Virus record (IMG/VR): IMGVR_UViG_3300048025_000051
Location: 1-52,654 of that record
Source: a virus
Length of the DNA: 52,654 bases
Reading direction: 5' to 3' (one strand)
Part shown: positions 30,034 through 40,227 of the stretch, one piece after another
Numbering within the stretch: the stretch's first letter is position 1
Layout: each line of letters starts with the position of its first letter
Notes under the pieces: model-generated
Seen by the model: the letters and a program-made list of their open reading frames with translations, nothing else
What the model was told of the DNA's origin: nothing
Databases searched by the model: none
Program-made: the position numbers and the translations under genes

Positions 30034-31677
30034 TTATTGTTTTTTAATAGGTAAATTACCTGTAGATATTTCCGGTAAATTAGGTACGTTAGTTATTTCT
30101 ACATTTGCTGTAGGTTTAAAACTAGTACCTGTTTCTAAAAATTTCAAAGCGGCTTTAACTTCGCCGTCTGTAGCACTATCAAATATAGTCACAGATCTAT
30201 CAGCTCCTTCTACAGATTTAGTAAGTTTTCTAGTATCTTCCCCACCAACAGTTTCATCTTTAGATACAGTAACATTGTATGGAGGTCTAGAAACTAACTT
30301 TTCTAAAATATTTAAATTTAAAAGACCTCTCTCTGATTCTACACCTTCAAGCGAAGGTCCTTCAACAAATGCAGAGCTAATGTCTAATTCTTCTATATTT
30401 TCTACAGCAGCTTTATCTTGCGTTTGTTTTTCAGTAGCTTTCTTCTCTGCAGCTGTAGGTTCTTTTGGTTTTTCTATTTCTATTTTACTTGTTTTAATAA
30501 CTTTAGGTGATAAGCTTTTTAAAACTAAAGCTGTATTATATTCATCAAAAGCTTTACTAAATTTACTAATAGACTCTTCATTAAACAAACTGCTTGTGTT
30601 ACCACCACCTACGGTAAGCTCATCGTCCATTGGTTTACCGAATATATTATGATAAACTATGCGGGCTTTTTTAGGATCATCTAAGTATGTTTTCTTAATA
30701 GCTTCTAAACTAGATTTTGTAAGAGTATTTATTCTACTAACATCTGTATTTTGCATTACAAACTCTAAGGTGCCTTGATCATTTGTTTTTATAACAGTGT
30801 CAGGTGTTCCATCTTCTTTAGTGTTTAAAAACTCATCTTGAAGTTGTCCGTCTTTTAATATTTTAGATGACTCGTATACATCTAATACTTCATCATCAAA
30901 CATAGGAACTCTTTGAGGATCGTAATCTAAAAGCTCTAAAGCGTTTACATCCATATTATCACTCACTTGTTCCATGTAATTACCAGCTATTGGATTAAAA
31001 ACAGAAACGATTTTACCAGCTTCTTTGTTTTTTCTTTTTATTTGATCACTAGTTAGTTTAACTCTAAATTGACCATTATCATCTTCATACCACAAGGCGT
31101 CACTTCCACGTGTTGCTCCAAATAAAGATGGCATACCTAAGTTATATGTTTGGTTGTAAGAATCACCCGCTAAAGCTACACCTCCTTGCCTTCCAGCTTT
31201 GCTACCATCTTTAATTACATCGTCGCTGTAAGTAGAACCAGCATCTTTCATCTTACCTATTAACCCTCGATACTGCACTAGCTTACCAGTAAGCTTACTA
31301 TATAATCCTTGGTAGTAAGATCTTTCTTTATTTGTTTGTGACTTTTTAATTAAACCATTCACTTTAGATCTTTCACTGATAATATTATAACCTAAATCAT
31401 AAAATGATTTATTATTTATACCAGCATCTTGCATTTGAATCATTAACTCTTCAGACTGTTCTTGTTGAAAGTTCCAATCCTCTTCAATGTCTTTCCTCGC
31501 TTGCTTAAGCTCGGCATTTTCACGTTTAGTTACAGCGTTAATAGACTCGGCTATCCTAGCACCTGCTTCAGAAATAGTTTTAGCTTGGTAAAAACCAGAT
31601 TTGTCTAATACAGTTTGCGGGCTTTCATAAGCTCCACCCGGACTTCTATATACACCTGAAAATTTAGGTAATGCCAT
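30034..31677 (-). CDS. Internal virion protein, gp15-like (547 aa)
   Basis: Mostly helical, charged and Gln/Lys-rich (ITKRENAELKQARKDIEEDWNF), with a central coiled section and an acidic C-terminal half. It precedes the giant protein by 4 nt and follows the gp14-like gene, so by position it is the middle ejection protein. No enzyme motif. Sequence identity to T7 gp15 is not claimed. Confidence 0.65.
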   Translation of the reverse strand: MALPKFSGVYRSPGGAYESPQTVLDKSGFYQAKTISEAGARIAESINAVTKRENAELKQARKDIEEDWNFQQEQSEELMIQMQDAGINNKSFYDLGYNIISERSKVNGLIKKSQTNKERSYYQGLYSKLTGKLVQYRGLIGKMKDAGSTYSDDVIKDGSKAGRQGGVALAGDSYNQTYNLGMPSLFGATRGSDALWYEDDNGQFRVKLTSDQIKRKNKEAGKIVSVFNPIAGNYMEQVSDNMDVNALELLDYDPQRVPMFDDEVLDVYESSKILKDGQLQDEFLNTKEDGTPDTVIKTNDQGTLEFVMQNTDVSRINTLTKSSLEAIKKTYLDDPKKARIVYHNIFGKPMDDELTVGGGNTSSLFNEESISKFSKAFDEYNTALVLKSLSPKVIKTSKIEIEKPKEPTAAEKKATEKQTQDKAAVENIEELDISSAFVEGPSLEGVESERGLLNLNILEKLVSRPPYNVTVSKDETVGGEDTRKLTKSVEGADRSVTIFDSATDGEVKAALKFLETGTSFKPTANVEITNVPNLPEISTGNLPIKKQ

Positions 31678-31745
31678 AGTTTTTAATTATTATGTTTGTA
31701 CACCTTTTGGTGTTAAAGTTGATACAGGATTTACAGTGTTATTAC

Positions 31746-32405
31746 CTACCCTTGATTTCCCATGAAGGCAGACGCCACATTTCCCAAAGCACCTGTAACA
31801 GCACTTTGTGTAGCGCTAGCTTGTCCAAGTAGGTTAGCCTCTTCCTGAGCTTTACCTGTTATCTGAGCTTGTAATCTATTCATATCTGCAAGATCTCTTT
31901 GTTCTTGTTGACCGTAAACAAACTCTTTACCCATGACATCTGCTTGTTGCATACGTTGAGCTTCAGCCATTTTCTCTTGCTGCATTTGAGCTTCGCCTTG
32001 GGCTGCTAGTTGTTGGTTGTTTGCTTCTTGCCTTTCGATACTAGATGATACATCTTTTTTACTTCTAAGAGCTGCTTGAGCTAGAGCAGTTGCCCCACCA
32101 GCACCAGCGCCTGTAGCTGCTAATGTATCTAAAGTATTAGCCAAAGATATATCAGCTTCTTCAGCTTGCATCTCTGCAGCTTGAGTGGCTACTCCTATAT
32201 TTTCATAAGGATTAGTTATCATGCTTGACAAGTCTTGAACGTCAGCATAAGGGTTAATTATATCTTGTCTTTTAAAGTTGTCTAATTTGTTTTGTAGGTT
32301 TCTTTTTTCATCTGCAGCTCTTCTAGCAGCTTTCTTTTTTCCACCACCGAACAAACCACCTATCAATGTTGAACCTAAAGAGAGACCTATTGATAATGCA
32401 TCCAT
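31746..32405 (-). CDS. Internal virion protein, gp14-like (219 aa)
   Basis: The N-terminus has a Gly-rich hydrophobic segment (LSIGLSLGSTLIGGLFGGG), then Lys/Arg, then a long Ala/Gln/Glu-rich helical region (QQEKMAEAQRMQQ) and an Ala/Gly tail. This matches the layout of ejection proteins that insert in the outer membrane. It begins the ejection cassette after the nozzle genes. The 68-nt gap after it contains only a short hairpin ACACC-TTTT-GGTGT. Confidence 0.65.
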   Translation of the reverse strand: MDALSIGLSLGSTLIGGLFGGGKKKAARRAADEKRNLQNKLDNFKRQDIINPYADVQDLSSMITNPYENIGVATQAAEMQAEEADISLANTLDTLAATGAGAGGATALAQAALRSKKDVSSSIERQEANNQQLAAQGEAQMQQEKMAEAQRMQQADVMGKEFVYGQQEQRDLADMNRLQAQITGKAQEEANLLGQASATQSAVTGALGNVASAFMGNQG

Positions 32406-32422
32406 AACGTTTTATTTATTAT

Positions 32423-33943
32423 TTAATATGATGATTGTACATAGTTAGATGATACTGCAAATAATTCTTTCAGTCCACCTATATTAGTTCCTGATGTAGC
32501 TTGATTTGTGTTAGCGTCTATAACCATATCTGTAGATATTGTTACAGTAGCAAAGAATCCTTTTATACCTGTTAATTGAGATCCAAATCGAACTTCACCT
32601 TGCGTAGCTGTACTGTTGTTAACTAAGTAAGCTACATACTTATTTTCTTTTCTATCAAATCCAGCATGGTATCTATTCAAAGCTGGATTAGTTGTTCCAA
32701 ACGTAGTCTGATAATCTGCTCTAATAACAGCTTGCCCGTCAGCGGGGTTTATAACGTATTCACCACCCTCGTAACTTCTAATGACACTACTAGTGTCTTG
32801 AGTTTGAGAGTACGTAGAATCAAATTGATCTTCACCTGTGAATCCAGAAGCGAAGCTTGTTACTTGAAAACCATTACCACCTTCATAACTAACTGTGTTA
32901 AAGTTTTTTACTAAGCTAACATTTGGATTAAATAAAAATGTTATAGAAGTATTATTATCTTTACCATAAAAATTACCTCTATTAACGCTGTTGCTATAGT
33001 GAAAATATAGTTTGTTATCTTTTAAAGAATAAAAATTATTTTTTAAACTAAATATTATATCTGGATCGTAAGTAAAGAAACTTGTCCAACCTCTAACGCT
33101 TTCGTCAAAAGATAATGTTTCATAAGAGTTGTCAGTTGAGTTTATATTAGTTGTAGTGGAAACAACATATTGACTATTGTGTATATCCCAACCGCCTATT
33201 ACTCTACCAGAGCCTTGAGCGTCGTCCATGTTATTGAATCGATCTCTAAAGTAATCTCTCATACCATAACTAGATAATTCTGTTATACCATCTTGAGACA
33301 ATCTTAACACTACATTTTGTGTCTTATCTGTAAAGTATTTTCTATAACCATAAACAGCAAAGCTACCTGGATCTTTACTTATTCCAAATTCACCTGCGTA
33401 TGGTAGTATTTGACCTATAACTAAATTAAGTTGGCTAACAGCTGTACCACCACCTTCTGCAGTGTATATAGCGTCCTTGTCTATTAAAGCTCTATTAACT
33501 TTATTTTCTTGAAATATAATTAAGTTAGTATCTTCAGCATACAGTTTCTGTATAGTACCTTTAGATGGATCAAGAGATTTGGTTATATCTTTACCAACAG
33601 AAAAAACATTTGAATTGTTTACTCCAGTTCTTGAATTAAATATACCAGAGTATATAAGAGAACTACCTCTTATAAAACCGTTTGTTTCTTCCTCTACAAG
33701 ATAAGCTTTAACGCCGTAGTCAACATTAGTATTATTGTAGCCACCTGTGATTCTAGCTTCTTCAATAACCCAGCTAGAAACGTCGTCATATCCACCACTT
33801 TGGTACGATATAGATGGGTAACCACCAATATTTTGAGGTATACCTTTAGAACCATCATACGCTGGAGCGTTAACTCCAGTTGTAGAATTAGTCTTCTTAA
33901 GTAGAAAAGAGTTGAAGAATTTTATTTCAATTACTGCACTCAT
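32423..33943 (-). CDS. Tail nozzle protein, second half (506 aa)
   Basis: Beta-rich protein with a motif familiar from tail tubular B/nozzle proteins (KLYAEDTNLIIFQENKVNRALI) followed by DAIYTAEGG and several WD-like turns. Together with the 1405-aa gene upstream it appears to be a split version of a protein that is single in T7-like phages (gp12). The separation is clean (two genes with 40 nt between), not an obvious frameshift. Confidence 0.65.
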   Translation of the reverse strand: MSAVIEIKFFNSFLLKKTNSTTGVNAPAYDGSKGIPQNIGGYPSISYQSGGYDDVSSWVIEEARITGGYNNTNVDYGVKAYLVEEETNGFIRGSSLIYSGIFNSRTGVNNSNVFSVGKDITKSLDPSKGTIQKLYAEDTNLIIFQENKVNRALIDKDAIYTAEGGGTAVSQLNLVIGQILPYAGEFGISKDPGSFAVYGYRKYFTDKTQNVVLRLSQDGITELSSYGMRDYFRDRFNNMDDAQGSGRVIGGWDIHNSQYVVSTTTNINSTDNSYETLSFDESVRGWTSFFTYDPDIIFSLKNNFYSLKDNKLYFHYSNSVNRGNFYGKDNNTSITFLFNPNVSLVKNFNTVSYEGGNGFQVTSFASGFTGEDQFDSTYSQTQDTSSVIRSYEGGEYVINPADGQAVIRADYQTTFGTTNPALNRYHAGFDRKENKYVAYLVNNSTATQGEVRFGSQLTGIKGFFATVTISTDMVIDANTNQATSGTNIGGLKELFAVSSNYVQSSY

Positions 33944-33983
33944 TAATTATCACTTATTTATATTATTTATTACTAAACTAAAG

Positions 33984-36900
33984 TTATACTACTTGAAACG
34001 AATAACCTTTTAACGCATCGGAAGCCTCCGCGCTCAGTGAACCATTGTGACCCGCGGCTAAACAGACGCCAGCAGTGTTAAGAGCAAGTATACCAACATC
34101 GCTAGCATCGTTTTCGTTAACAAATGCCCATTGACTTTGATTAGTACTGCAAGTTATTTGTTGCTTACCATCTATGGTTTGACCAATAGACGCGTTTGTT
34201 CTGTCTATAGTTATAACCTTATTTTCTGCATTGCTTGCTAAGCTATATGGAGATCCTTTGTAATAGTAAATACCATTAGTATCGTTACCAGGTTGGTCAC
34301 CAATTATTATAACTGTAAAAGTTAAGGTTATCGCATCTTGACCTGACATTGGGTCGCTGTTGGAGGGGAATCTAAAAAGCATAGTTGATATAGAACTAGG
34401 TGTAGTTCCAAATCCAAAAGTAAAAGCTATAGATGATTCTTCTCCACCTGCGTCTTTTAAATTTACAGTAGCCGTGTAAGTATCGTTTATATCTAAACCA
34501 CTGATAGAAGATAAAACTAAATCAGCAGCTAATAAACTTTCAGTTGATTGATTTGAGTTTTCAATTATATCAAAATTATCAGAAAAACTTTCTGCATTAT
34601 TAGTGCCAATAACGTCTACGACACGAAAACCAATATCTTCACCGGCGTTAGCTGTGTTAGCACCATTCACACCGCTTAGTGATTTTAATTTGTAGTTGTT
34701 TTGAAATGGTATTACGGTTAAATCAATAGTGGTGCCATCAGGTATTAAAGGCCCTTGTGGGTTGTAACCGTCAAAAATCTTTGGGGGTTTATTATCTAAG
34801 CTAACCGTTTTAGTTATTTGAGTTACAGACGGTTGACCGTTTTCAATAGTCAATGTTTCGTCGTCACTTAAATTAACAGTTGTATTTAACACCAATGTAG
34901 AGGTCTGATTATCATAACTAACAACCTCAACTCCACTTGGTAATGAACCACCCGTTACTGTAGCTCCAACAGCTGGTATAAAGTTAGTAGTTAAGGCATC
35001 TATAATTACATTAGTTGAATTAGTGACAACTCCATTTACATCAGCAGAGCCTTTGTTTTCAACAGAAACGCTTATGTTTATTACAAAATTTCTTTTATTA
35101 GGATCTTCACCGTACCATATATCGTCTACAAAACGTTGCTTTGTTCTTATATTCCAATCGCCAGATGTTGTTGTTTGGTAAACTTGAAGTATTTCACTCG
35201 CATCAAGAGCTTCATCTCCAGTATAAGTAATAGATTCATTTGTTAATGTTACTAAAGCAGCGTCAATAGGTGCGCCAGTTCCAGCGTCTATAACTCGAAA
35301 GTTAGCTGCTAATATATCTTGACCAGCGCTTAAGTCTTCTTCAAAAGCACTATCGTTAAAAGGAGCTATATCAGCCTCTGTGCTATTTGCAGAGTTTCTA
35401 ATAGCTTCATTTAATTCACTAATTAAACCAGCAGAAGAAGTTTCCCAATATATATCTAAATTAGATATTGTTGGTGCTGTTTCTAGTATAGCTAGATTTT
35501 CTATAGGTAAATAATCTTCTTGTGTAAAAGTAAAAATAGTGTTCGCGGCGTACGTTATAGCTTCACTAATAACAACTTCAGATGCTGCTGGATCGTAAGA
35601 AACAACAAACACATCATCAACTATATTACCTCCTGTTACTTTATAACCAGGTTCTAAAGTAAAACCTGGAGAAAAAAGAGTTAATGGTATTGTTGGGCTT
35701 GGTTGTGACTGTGCACCTGAGCCACTCGCTGTATAAGTGTTGGTATTAACAACTTCATTTAAAACTCCAAACTGTTTACTAGCATCCTGTGAAGTAACAA
35801 ATTCCCCAACAAAAGGATTAGCATCGGCTTTAAAAAATGGAGAAAAAGGACTTTCTATATCCGTAACAGGTATTTGCGCATTAACGTTGTTTTCAAATTG
35901 CTCTACATCAAACAAGTCGAAAAGATCTTCTATAGAATTTGTAGTAAAAGAAGTCCTATCAGGTTGAAATTGTTTATTACCAGTGTTGCTATATGTGTGT
36001 GTAGTATTTTCAACTCTACCAAATAATACCACGCTACTTCTAAATGTTTTATCTTGAGGTCCAACTTCTGTTAAATCTCTAGGTACTTTGTTTATATTGT
36101 CATTTAGTAAAGTTACAAAAGAAATATTAGGTGTAATTGGATCAGTAGGTGTTGGAGGACCTTTGACCGTAGATAAATAATTGTAAGGTATGTCTTTCAT
36201 AGCTCCAGCAGTATACACGTTGTAATACTCTTGCTCTTGCTGCTTAACTACTATTTTATAACTATACCAACCAAGTGGATTGTAGCCAGTGTCATTAACG
36301 TCACCGTTGTATATACCTGGCTCGTATGTATTAGTGTTTGGTCTGTTGGGACCAATAACACTATTAAAAGACATTTTTAAAGAATTACCTAACCATTCGT
36401 AAAACTCTCCTGATATATTGCTTCCGTTTATGTATGGTGAGTATACAGTGTCACCTGAAAAAGAAAGACCACCTGTGTTTATGACATTTTTATTGTTAGA
36501 TAATATAACACTAGATTGTCTGCCAAACTTATCAGAAAGCACAACTCCAACTTGATACGTTCTATTTGTTTTAACAGAACTACTAGGGTATTCTATAATA
36601 CTAGTAGTATCTAACACGCTATACGTTGGGTCTAAATCAAACGCTTTTTTCTCTCCAACGCTAACGCGGTAGTCTAATGAAGCTGGTGGAGTGTGTTTGT
36701 TTTGAAAGTTACCATATATAACTCTATTGCTAGCTGTTTCTTGAGATAAAGCTTTAACTGGAACTTTATCAAAAACTCTTATTAGCTCTGATTCGGGCAG
36801 TGTTTTAAAAGGTTTTTTATTTATATACTTATAATCATAATAAGTATCGCTACCGCTTAAAGCTGAAATTCTAGATGCTGGTACGGTCTCAACAACCTGA

Positions 36901-38201
36901 ACAGCTAAACCATCTGACTCTTTAAATAGTATATCTATTTCTTTTACCAAGTATTGAGAAGACATTGAATTAGCAGCTGATGGTAGCGGTATTCGTAGAG
37001 TTATTTCACTTACTTTATTTTTCATGAAATCAACAATAGTAGATGCAAATGTACTTTGTTGATCACCTAAATCTTGCTCTGTGTTTAAAAAATAACCATC
37101 TTGTTTTGGTATAAAGCATGGTTGAGTAAACGGAGCATATATAGAATATTCACCATCATTAAACTTAAATCTATAACTAAATCTTACAAACCTATCTTCT
37201 AAAAACCTAGAGTCTCCAGCATACGAACTATCGTAATATGGATTAAAATTAAAAACAAGTGTGTCACCAGTTCCAACTGTTATGTTTTGATCTAGTGTTA
37301 AAGTTGTACCTGAGTATGAATCTACTAAAACTGTAGAATTAACTATAGGGCCATTACCGTTAGTTGAAGCGGCTATAACACCTACAGTCATAAATTCTTG
37401 TGGTGTTTTTACTGTTGAGGCGCTTTGCCTAGTAGGGAAAAAAGGTATGTTTATTTGATCTATATCAACAGTTGTTGAGTTGGTAACACCAGTAACCACA
37501 CTAGCTGTTCCACCTCCTGGATAAAACTTACTTACAACATCGCGCATTGTAGTGTCGTACTCGCCTGAAGCTGGTGCAAGAAGCGGGTTATCATCAATCC
37601 TTTCACTGTCAATTTGTTGATACAGCTCTATAGGTTGATAAGGATTATACGAGGCAACTGATATCTGATCTTCAGTCGTATAATATGTGTTTGCATTTTC
37701 AGGATTAGATGCGGTTGCTACGTTTATTTTTCTAGGTTGATTAAAGTTATCAGTCCAAAACAATAAATTTTCTATTAAATTTATACCGTATATAGGATAG
37801 TTTTTAGAGAAATTTAAAAATGCTCCAGAAACTATTTTAACAGGCGGAGCTGGACTGTTTGTGTTGTATTTATATATAAAATGATTAGAACCACTATTAT
37901 CGGCAGTAACAAAATCATCACCCCCAACACGTGTACCATCAGTTAAAAAAACATATATACAGTTGCTAGTTTCATCTGTTACATAACCTATACAAGTCAA
38001 GTCATTAGAATAACTCTGCCCGTCTTCAAAAGTAGCTTGCACAGAGTTACCTAAAACATTTTCTAAAGCACCAACATCTGAACCTTCAGATCTACTCACC
38101 TGAGCGTTTATAGCATTTCTATATTCACCATTAGGAACAAGCCTAGCATCTAGGTCTTTGTTCATTTTAGATTGAATAAAAGCGTTTTTAACTTCTGCCA
38201 T
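33984..38201 (-). CDS. Tail nozzle/stabilisation protein, first part (1405 aa)
   Basis: The N-terminus (SKMNKDLDARLVPNGEYRNA then NAQVSRSEGSDVGALENVLG) is the typical start of a nozzle/tail stabilisation protein of podoviruses and crAss-like phages. The rest is long, beta-strand and Ser/Thr/Asn-rich, with two related inserts (TVTGGSLPSGVEVVSYDNQTS and KVTGGNIVDDVFVVSYDPA) near residues 830 and 1090. It is about 600 residues longer than T7 gp12 and may carry added fibre-like domains. Confidence 0.7.
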   Translation of the reverse strand: MAEVKNAFIQSKMNKDLDARLVPNGEYRNAINAQVSRSEGSDVGALENVLGNSVQATFEDGQSYSNDLTCIGYVTDETSNCIYVFLTDGTRVGGDDFVTADNSGSNHFIYKYNTNSPAPPVKIVSGAFLNFSKNYPIYGINLIENLLFWTDNFNQPRKINVATASNPENANTYYTTEDQISVASYNPYQPIELYQQIDSERIDDNPLLAPASGEYDTTMRDVVSKFYPGGGTASVVTGVTNSTTVDIDQINIPFFPTRQSASTVKTPQEFMTVGVIAASTNGNGPIVNSTVLVDSYSGTTLTLDQNITVGTGDTLVFNFNPYYDSSYAGDSRFLEDRFVRFSYRFKFNDGEYSIYAPFTQPCFIPKQDGYFLNTEQDLGDQQSTFASTIVDFMKNKVSEITLRIPLPSAANSMSSQYLVKEIDILFKESDGLAVQVVETVPASRISALSGSDTYYDYKYINKKPFKTLPESELIRVFDKVPVKALSQETASNRVIYGNFQNKHTPPASLDYRVSVGEKKAFDLDPTYSVLDTTSIIEYPSSSVKTNRTYQVGVVLSDKFGRQSSVILSNNKNVINTGGLSFSGDTVYSPYINGSNISGEFYEWLGNSLKMSFNSVIGPNRPNTNTYEPGIYNGDVNDTGYNPLGWYSYKIVVKQQEQEYYNVYTAGAMKDIPYNYLSTVKGPPTPTDPITPNISFVTLLNDNINKVPRDLTEVGPQDKTFRSSVVLFGRVENTTHTYSNTGNKQFQPDRTSFTTNSIEDLFDLFDVEQFENNVNAQIPVTDIESPFSPFFKADANPFVGEFVTSQDASKQFGVLNEVVNTNTYTASGSGAQSQPSPTIPLTLFSPGFTLEPGYKVTGGNIVDDVFVVSYDPAASEVVISEAITYAANTIFTFTQEDYLPIENLAILETAPTISNLDIYWETSSAGLISELNEAIRNSANSTEADIAPFNDSAFEEDLSAGQDILAANFRVIDAGTGAPIDAALVTLTNESITYTGDEALDASEILQVYQTTTSGDWNIRTKQRFVDDIWYGEDPNKRNFVINISVSVENKGSADVNGVVTNSTNVIIDALTTNFIPAVGATVTGGSLPSGVEVVSYDNQTSTLVLNTTVNLSDDETLTIENGQPSVTQITKTVSLDNKPPKIFDGYNPQGPLIPDGTTIDLTVIPFQNNYKLKSLSGVNGANTANAGEDIGFRVVDVIGTNNAESFSDNFDIIENSNQSTESLLAADLVLSSISGLDINDTYTATVNLKDAGGEESSIAFTFGFGTTPSSISTMLFRFPSNSDPMSGQDAITLTFTVIIIGDQPGNDTNGIYYYKGSPYSLASNAENKVITIDRTNASIGQTIDGKQQITCSTNQSQWAFVNENDASDVGILALNTAGVCLAAGHNGSLSAEASDALKGYSFQVV

Positions 38202-38207
38202 TTAATT

Positions 38208-39416
38208 CTAGTGTTTTAACCATTTAGACTTACCACGCATAACTTGTACTATTTCATTTAACTTTATGTTAGACAAACGTAGTTTAGTATTTCTAAGCTT
38301 AGTACTAGCTTCTCGCTTTAATCTTTGTACTATATATTCTGGTTGATTTATTCTGCTAGCAATTACCGCATGACTAATGTAAGCATACATAGCTTCTTCC
38401 GCTAGCTTAGGAACTCTTGTTTCAATGTCTGTAGATAATCCATCCGATATATATTCAAACACAATTATTCTATCTACAAGGTTTGCAGAGAAAGATATTT
38501 TACCTTCTCTATCATTTATAGTGAAATAACCATTTGCATTAGCGTATTGAGGATCAAGACCATACATTTGACCATAACCAACCTCAGGCCAGCCATAGTA
38601 ATATTCCCAACCAGCTATAGTATTATCTACTAAATCTTTGTTATTTTTAAAGAAGTTGTGTTTCCATCTATCTTCCACTATTGATGTACCTTCAATATTG
38701 TTTTCAAAGTTATCTTGCGTAGGTACTCCTTGCCCATCTTGTAGTGGTAAACTATAAGGATCACTAGTTAAATTATTACTAGGCATTATAATATGCTTAA
38801 CACCTTGATTATCAACCCAGTGTATATTAACGTAGTTAACGTAATCTTGAGGTAGTATAATGCTTAAGTTATGAGGTACAGTTAGCTCTTGAGAGTTTAC
38901 GCTTTTCAACGTATCATAGCTAAACTCTTGCATAGCTCGTTTAGCATGGAATATAACGTCTGTTCTTTTTACGTCTTGTATTAACTTACCAGAACCTACG
39001 TATGCTATTAAAAAATTATTAACTATATCACCTAGCTTTGTATAAGCATAAGATCCGTAGTTTTCTTCTACAACATTACCATAAGCTTTATCACTAATGT
39101 TGTTACCATAGTTACCACCATCTAGCTTTTTAAGCTGAACTACGATAAACAAGTTATTAGCAGGTGAGGCGTCAAATGTAATAACGTTTCTAGCTACTGA
39201 GTAATTACCTACAACTTCAGTCCAAGTCCCAGGTATACCAGTTGCGCTAGTGTATATTTTAAAATTATTTTTTTGGTAATTTATATCAGCTGGTAAAGCA
39301 GATCCAAAAACTAAATCAGTATTGAAAGTGGTTGTAAATGTTTTAGTATCACCATCACCTCTAAAGCCTTGAGCGCCTTCGTAATATTGCCTATTGTTTT
39401 CTGTTAGTAATGACAT
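38208..39416 (-). CDS. Tail adaptor or connector protein (402 aa)
   Basis: A beta-rich N-terminal domain (GDGDTKTFTTTFNT, NNFKIYTSATGIPG) and a helical C-terminal half (LAEEAMYAYISHAVIASRINQ). Position (between the 249-aa connector candidate and the nozzle) and the helical end fit the gp11-like adaptor group or a fibre-anchoring protein. The identity is inferred from gene order. Confidence 0.55.
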   Translation of the reverse strand: MSLLTENNRQYYEGAQGFRGDGDTKTFTTTFNTDLVFGSALPADINYQKNNFKIYTSATGIPGTWTEVVGNYSVARNVITFDASPANNLFIVVQLKKLDGGNYGNNISDKAYGNVVEENYGSYAYTKLGDIVNNFLIAYVGSGKLIQDVKRTDVIFHAKRAMQEFSYDTLKSVNSQELTVPHNLSIILPQDYVNYVNIHWVDNQGVKHIIMPSNNLTSDPYSLPLQDGQGVPTQDNFENNIEGTSIVEDRWKHNFFKNNKDLVDNTIAGWEYYYGWPEVGYGQMYGLDPQYANANGYFTINDREGKISFSANLVDRIIVFEYISDGLSTDIETRVPKLAEEAMYAYISHAVIASRINQPEYIVQRLKREASTKLRNTKLRLSNIKLNEIVQVMRGKSKWLKH

Positions 39417-39419
39417 TTA

Positions 39420-40169
39420 TTAACTTTTTGAGTTTACTTCTTCAGCTTGCACAGCTTGTTGTGCAGCTTGAACTATTTGAGGATCTCTTATTACTATACC
39501 TGAGTAAGCTAATATTCTTAATATAACCTCAACTTGCTCAGTGTTATCAAGTTCAAATTGAACAGAAGCACTTGAGCTGTAAACGTAGTTACCTAAAAGA
39601 GGATTTAAAGTAAAGCCCCAGACAACATCTGCAGGTTTTCTTATATAAGATATAGTTATATCACTAGATTTGTTTATAGATGTAGGGTATACATATATAT
39701 TAGGTTGACTAGTAACACCACCGCCAGTGCCTTGTGTAGCTTGCTCGTATAAATATACTGGAAATTGCTCAGTGGGTTTAGTTAGTGGAGATAAGTTTAT
39801 ATGTAGAAAATCATTTCTACTTACTCTCTGCAGTTCTTTTTCGTTATTGTATATAACAGTACCTATTCTATGTAAATCACTAGGAGATGCGAAATAAGCA
39901 TCAGCGTTTGCTGGGGTTGTATAAGTTGTATTACCTACTGTTTTAAATATAGATATAAGATTATCTACATTTTTTTGACGATTAGCGTATTCGTTATCAG
40001 TCTGTGGCACACGCAACTGTTGGTTCATATCTTCAAAGTAATTTTCAAAAATATCGAGCTGTACCTGTGTTGCTAACTTATTAAACTCATCAGGGGTTAT
40101 GTAACCTCTTTGTTCTTTGTTTAAAATAGACAACACTGTCGTGTAAACAGTATTTACGTTTATTGCCAT
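39420..40169 (-). CDS. Head-tail connector (tail adaptor) candidate (249 aa)
   Basis: Begins with NTVYTTVLSILNKEQRGYIT then FNKLATQVQLDIFENYF, a helical bundle common to tail-tube/adaptor proteins, and continues with a beta section (NIYVYPTSINKSSDITISYI) and an Ala/Gln helix. The placement after the capsid genes supports a portal-binding ring. No unique motif settles it. Confidence 0.55.
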   Translation of the reverse strand: MAINVNTVYTTVLSILNKEQRGYITPDEFNKLATQVQLDIFENYFEDMNQQLRVPQTDNEYANRQKNVDNLISIFKTVGNTTYTTPANADAYFASPSDLHRIGTVIYNNEKELQRVSRNDFLHINLSPLTKPTEQFPVYLYEQATQGTGGGVTSQPNIYVYPTSINKSSDITISYIRKPADVVWGFTLNPLLGNYVYSSSASVQFELDNTEQVEVILRILAYSGIVIRDPQIVQAAQQAVQAEEVNSKS

Positions 40170-40188
40170 TTATATTTGTTTTAAGTAT

Positions 40189-40212
40189 TAGGGCCCGAGT
40201 GAACGAGCCCTA
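40189..40212 (-). terminator. Hairpin after the capsid-accessory gene
   Basis: Minus-strand TAGGGCTCG and CGGGCCCTA pair over 9 bp (one wobble) around a 6-nt loop. The 3' side lacks a strong T-run, so it may only slow transcription or protect RNA 3' ends. Confidence 0.5.
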
Positions 40213-40227
40213 TACTATTGTTACATG

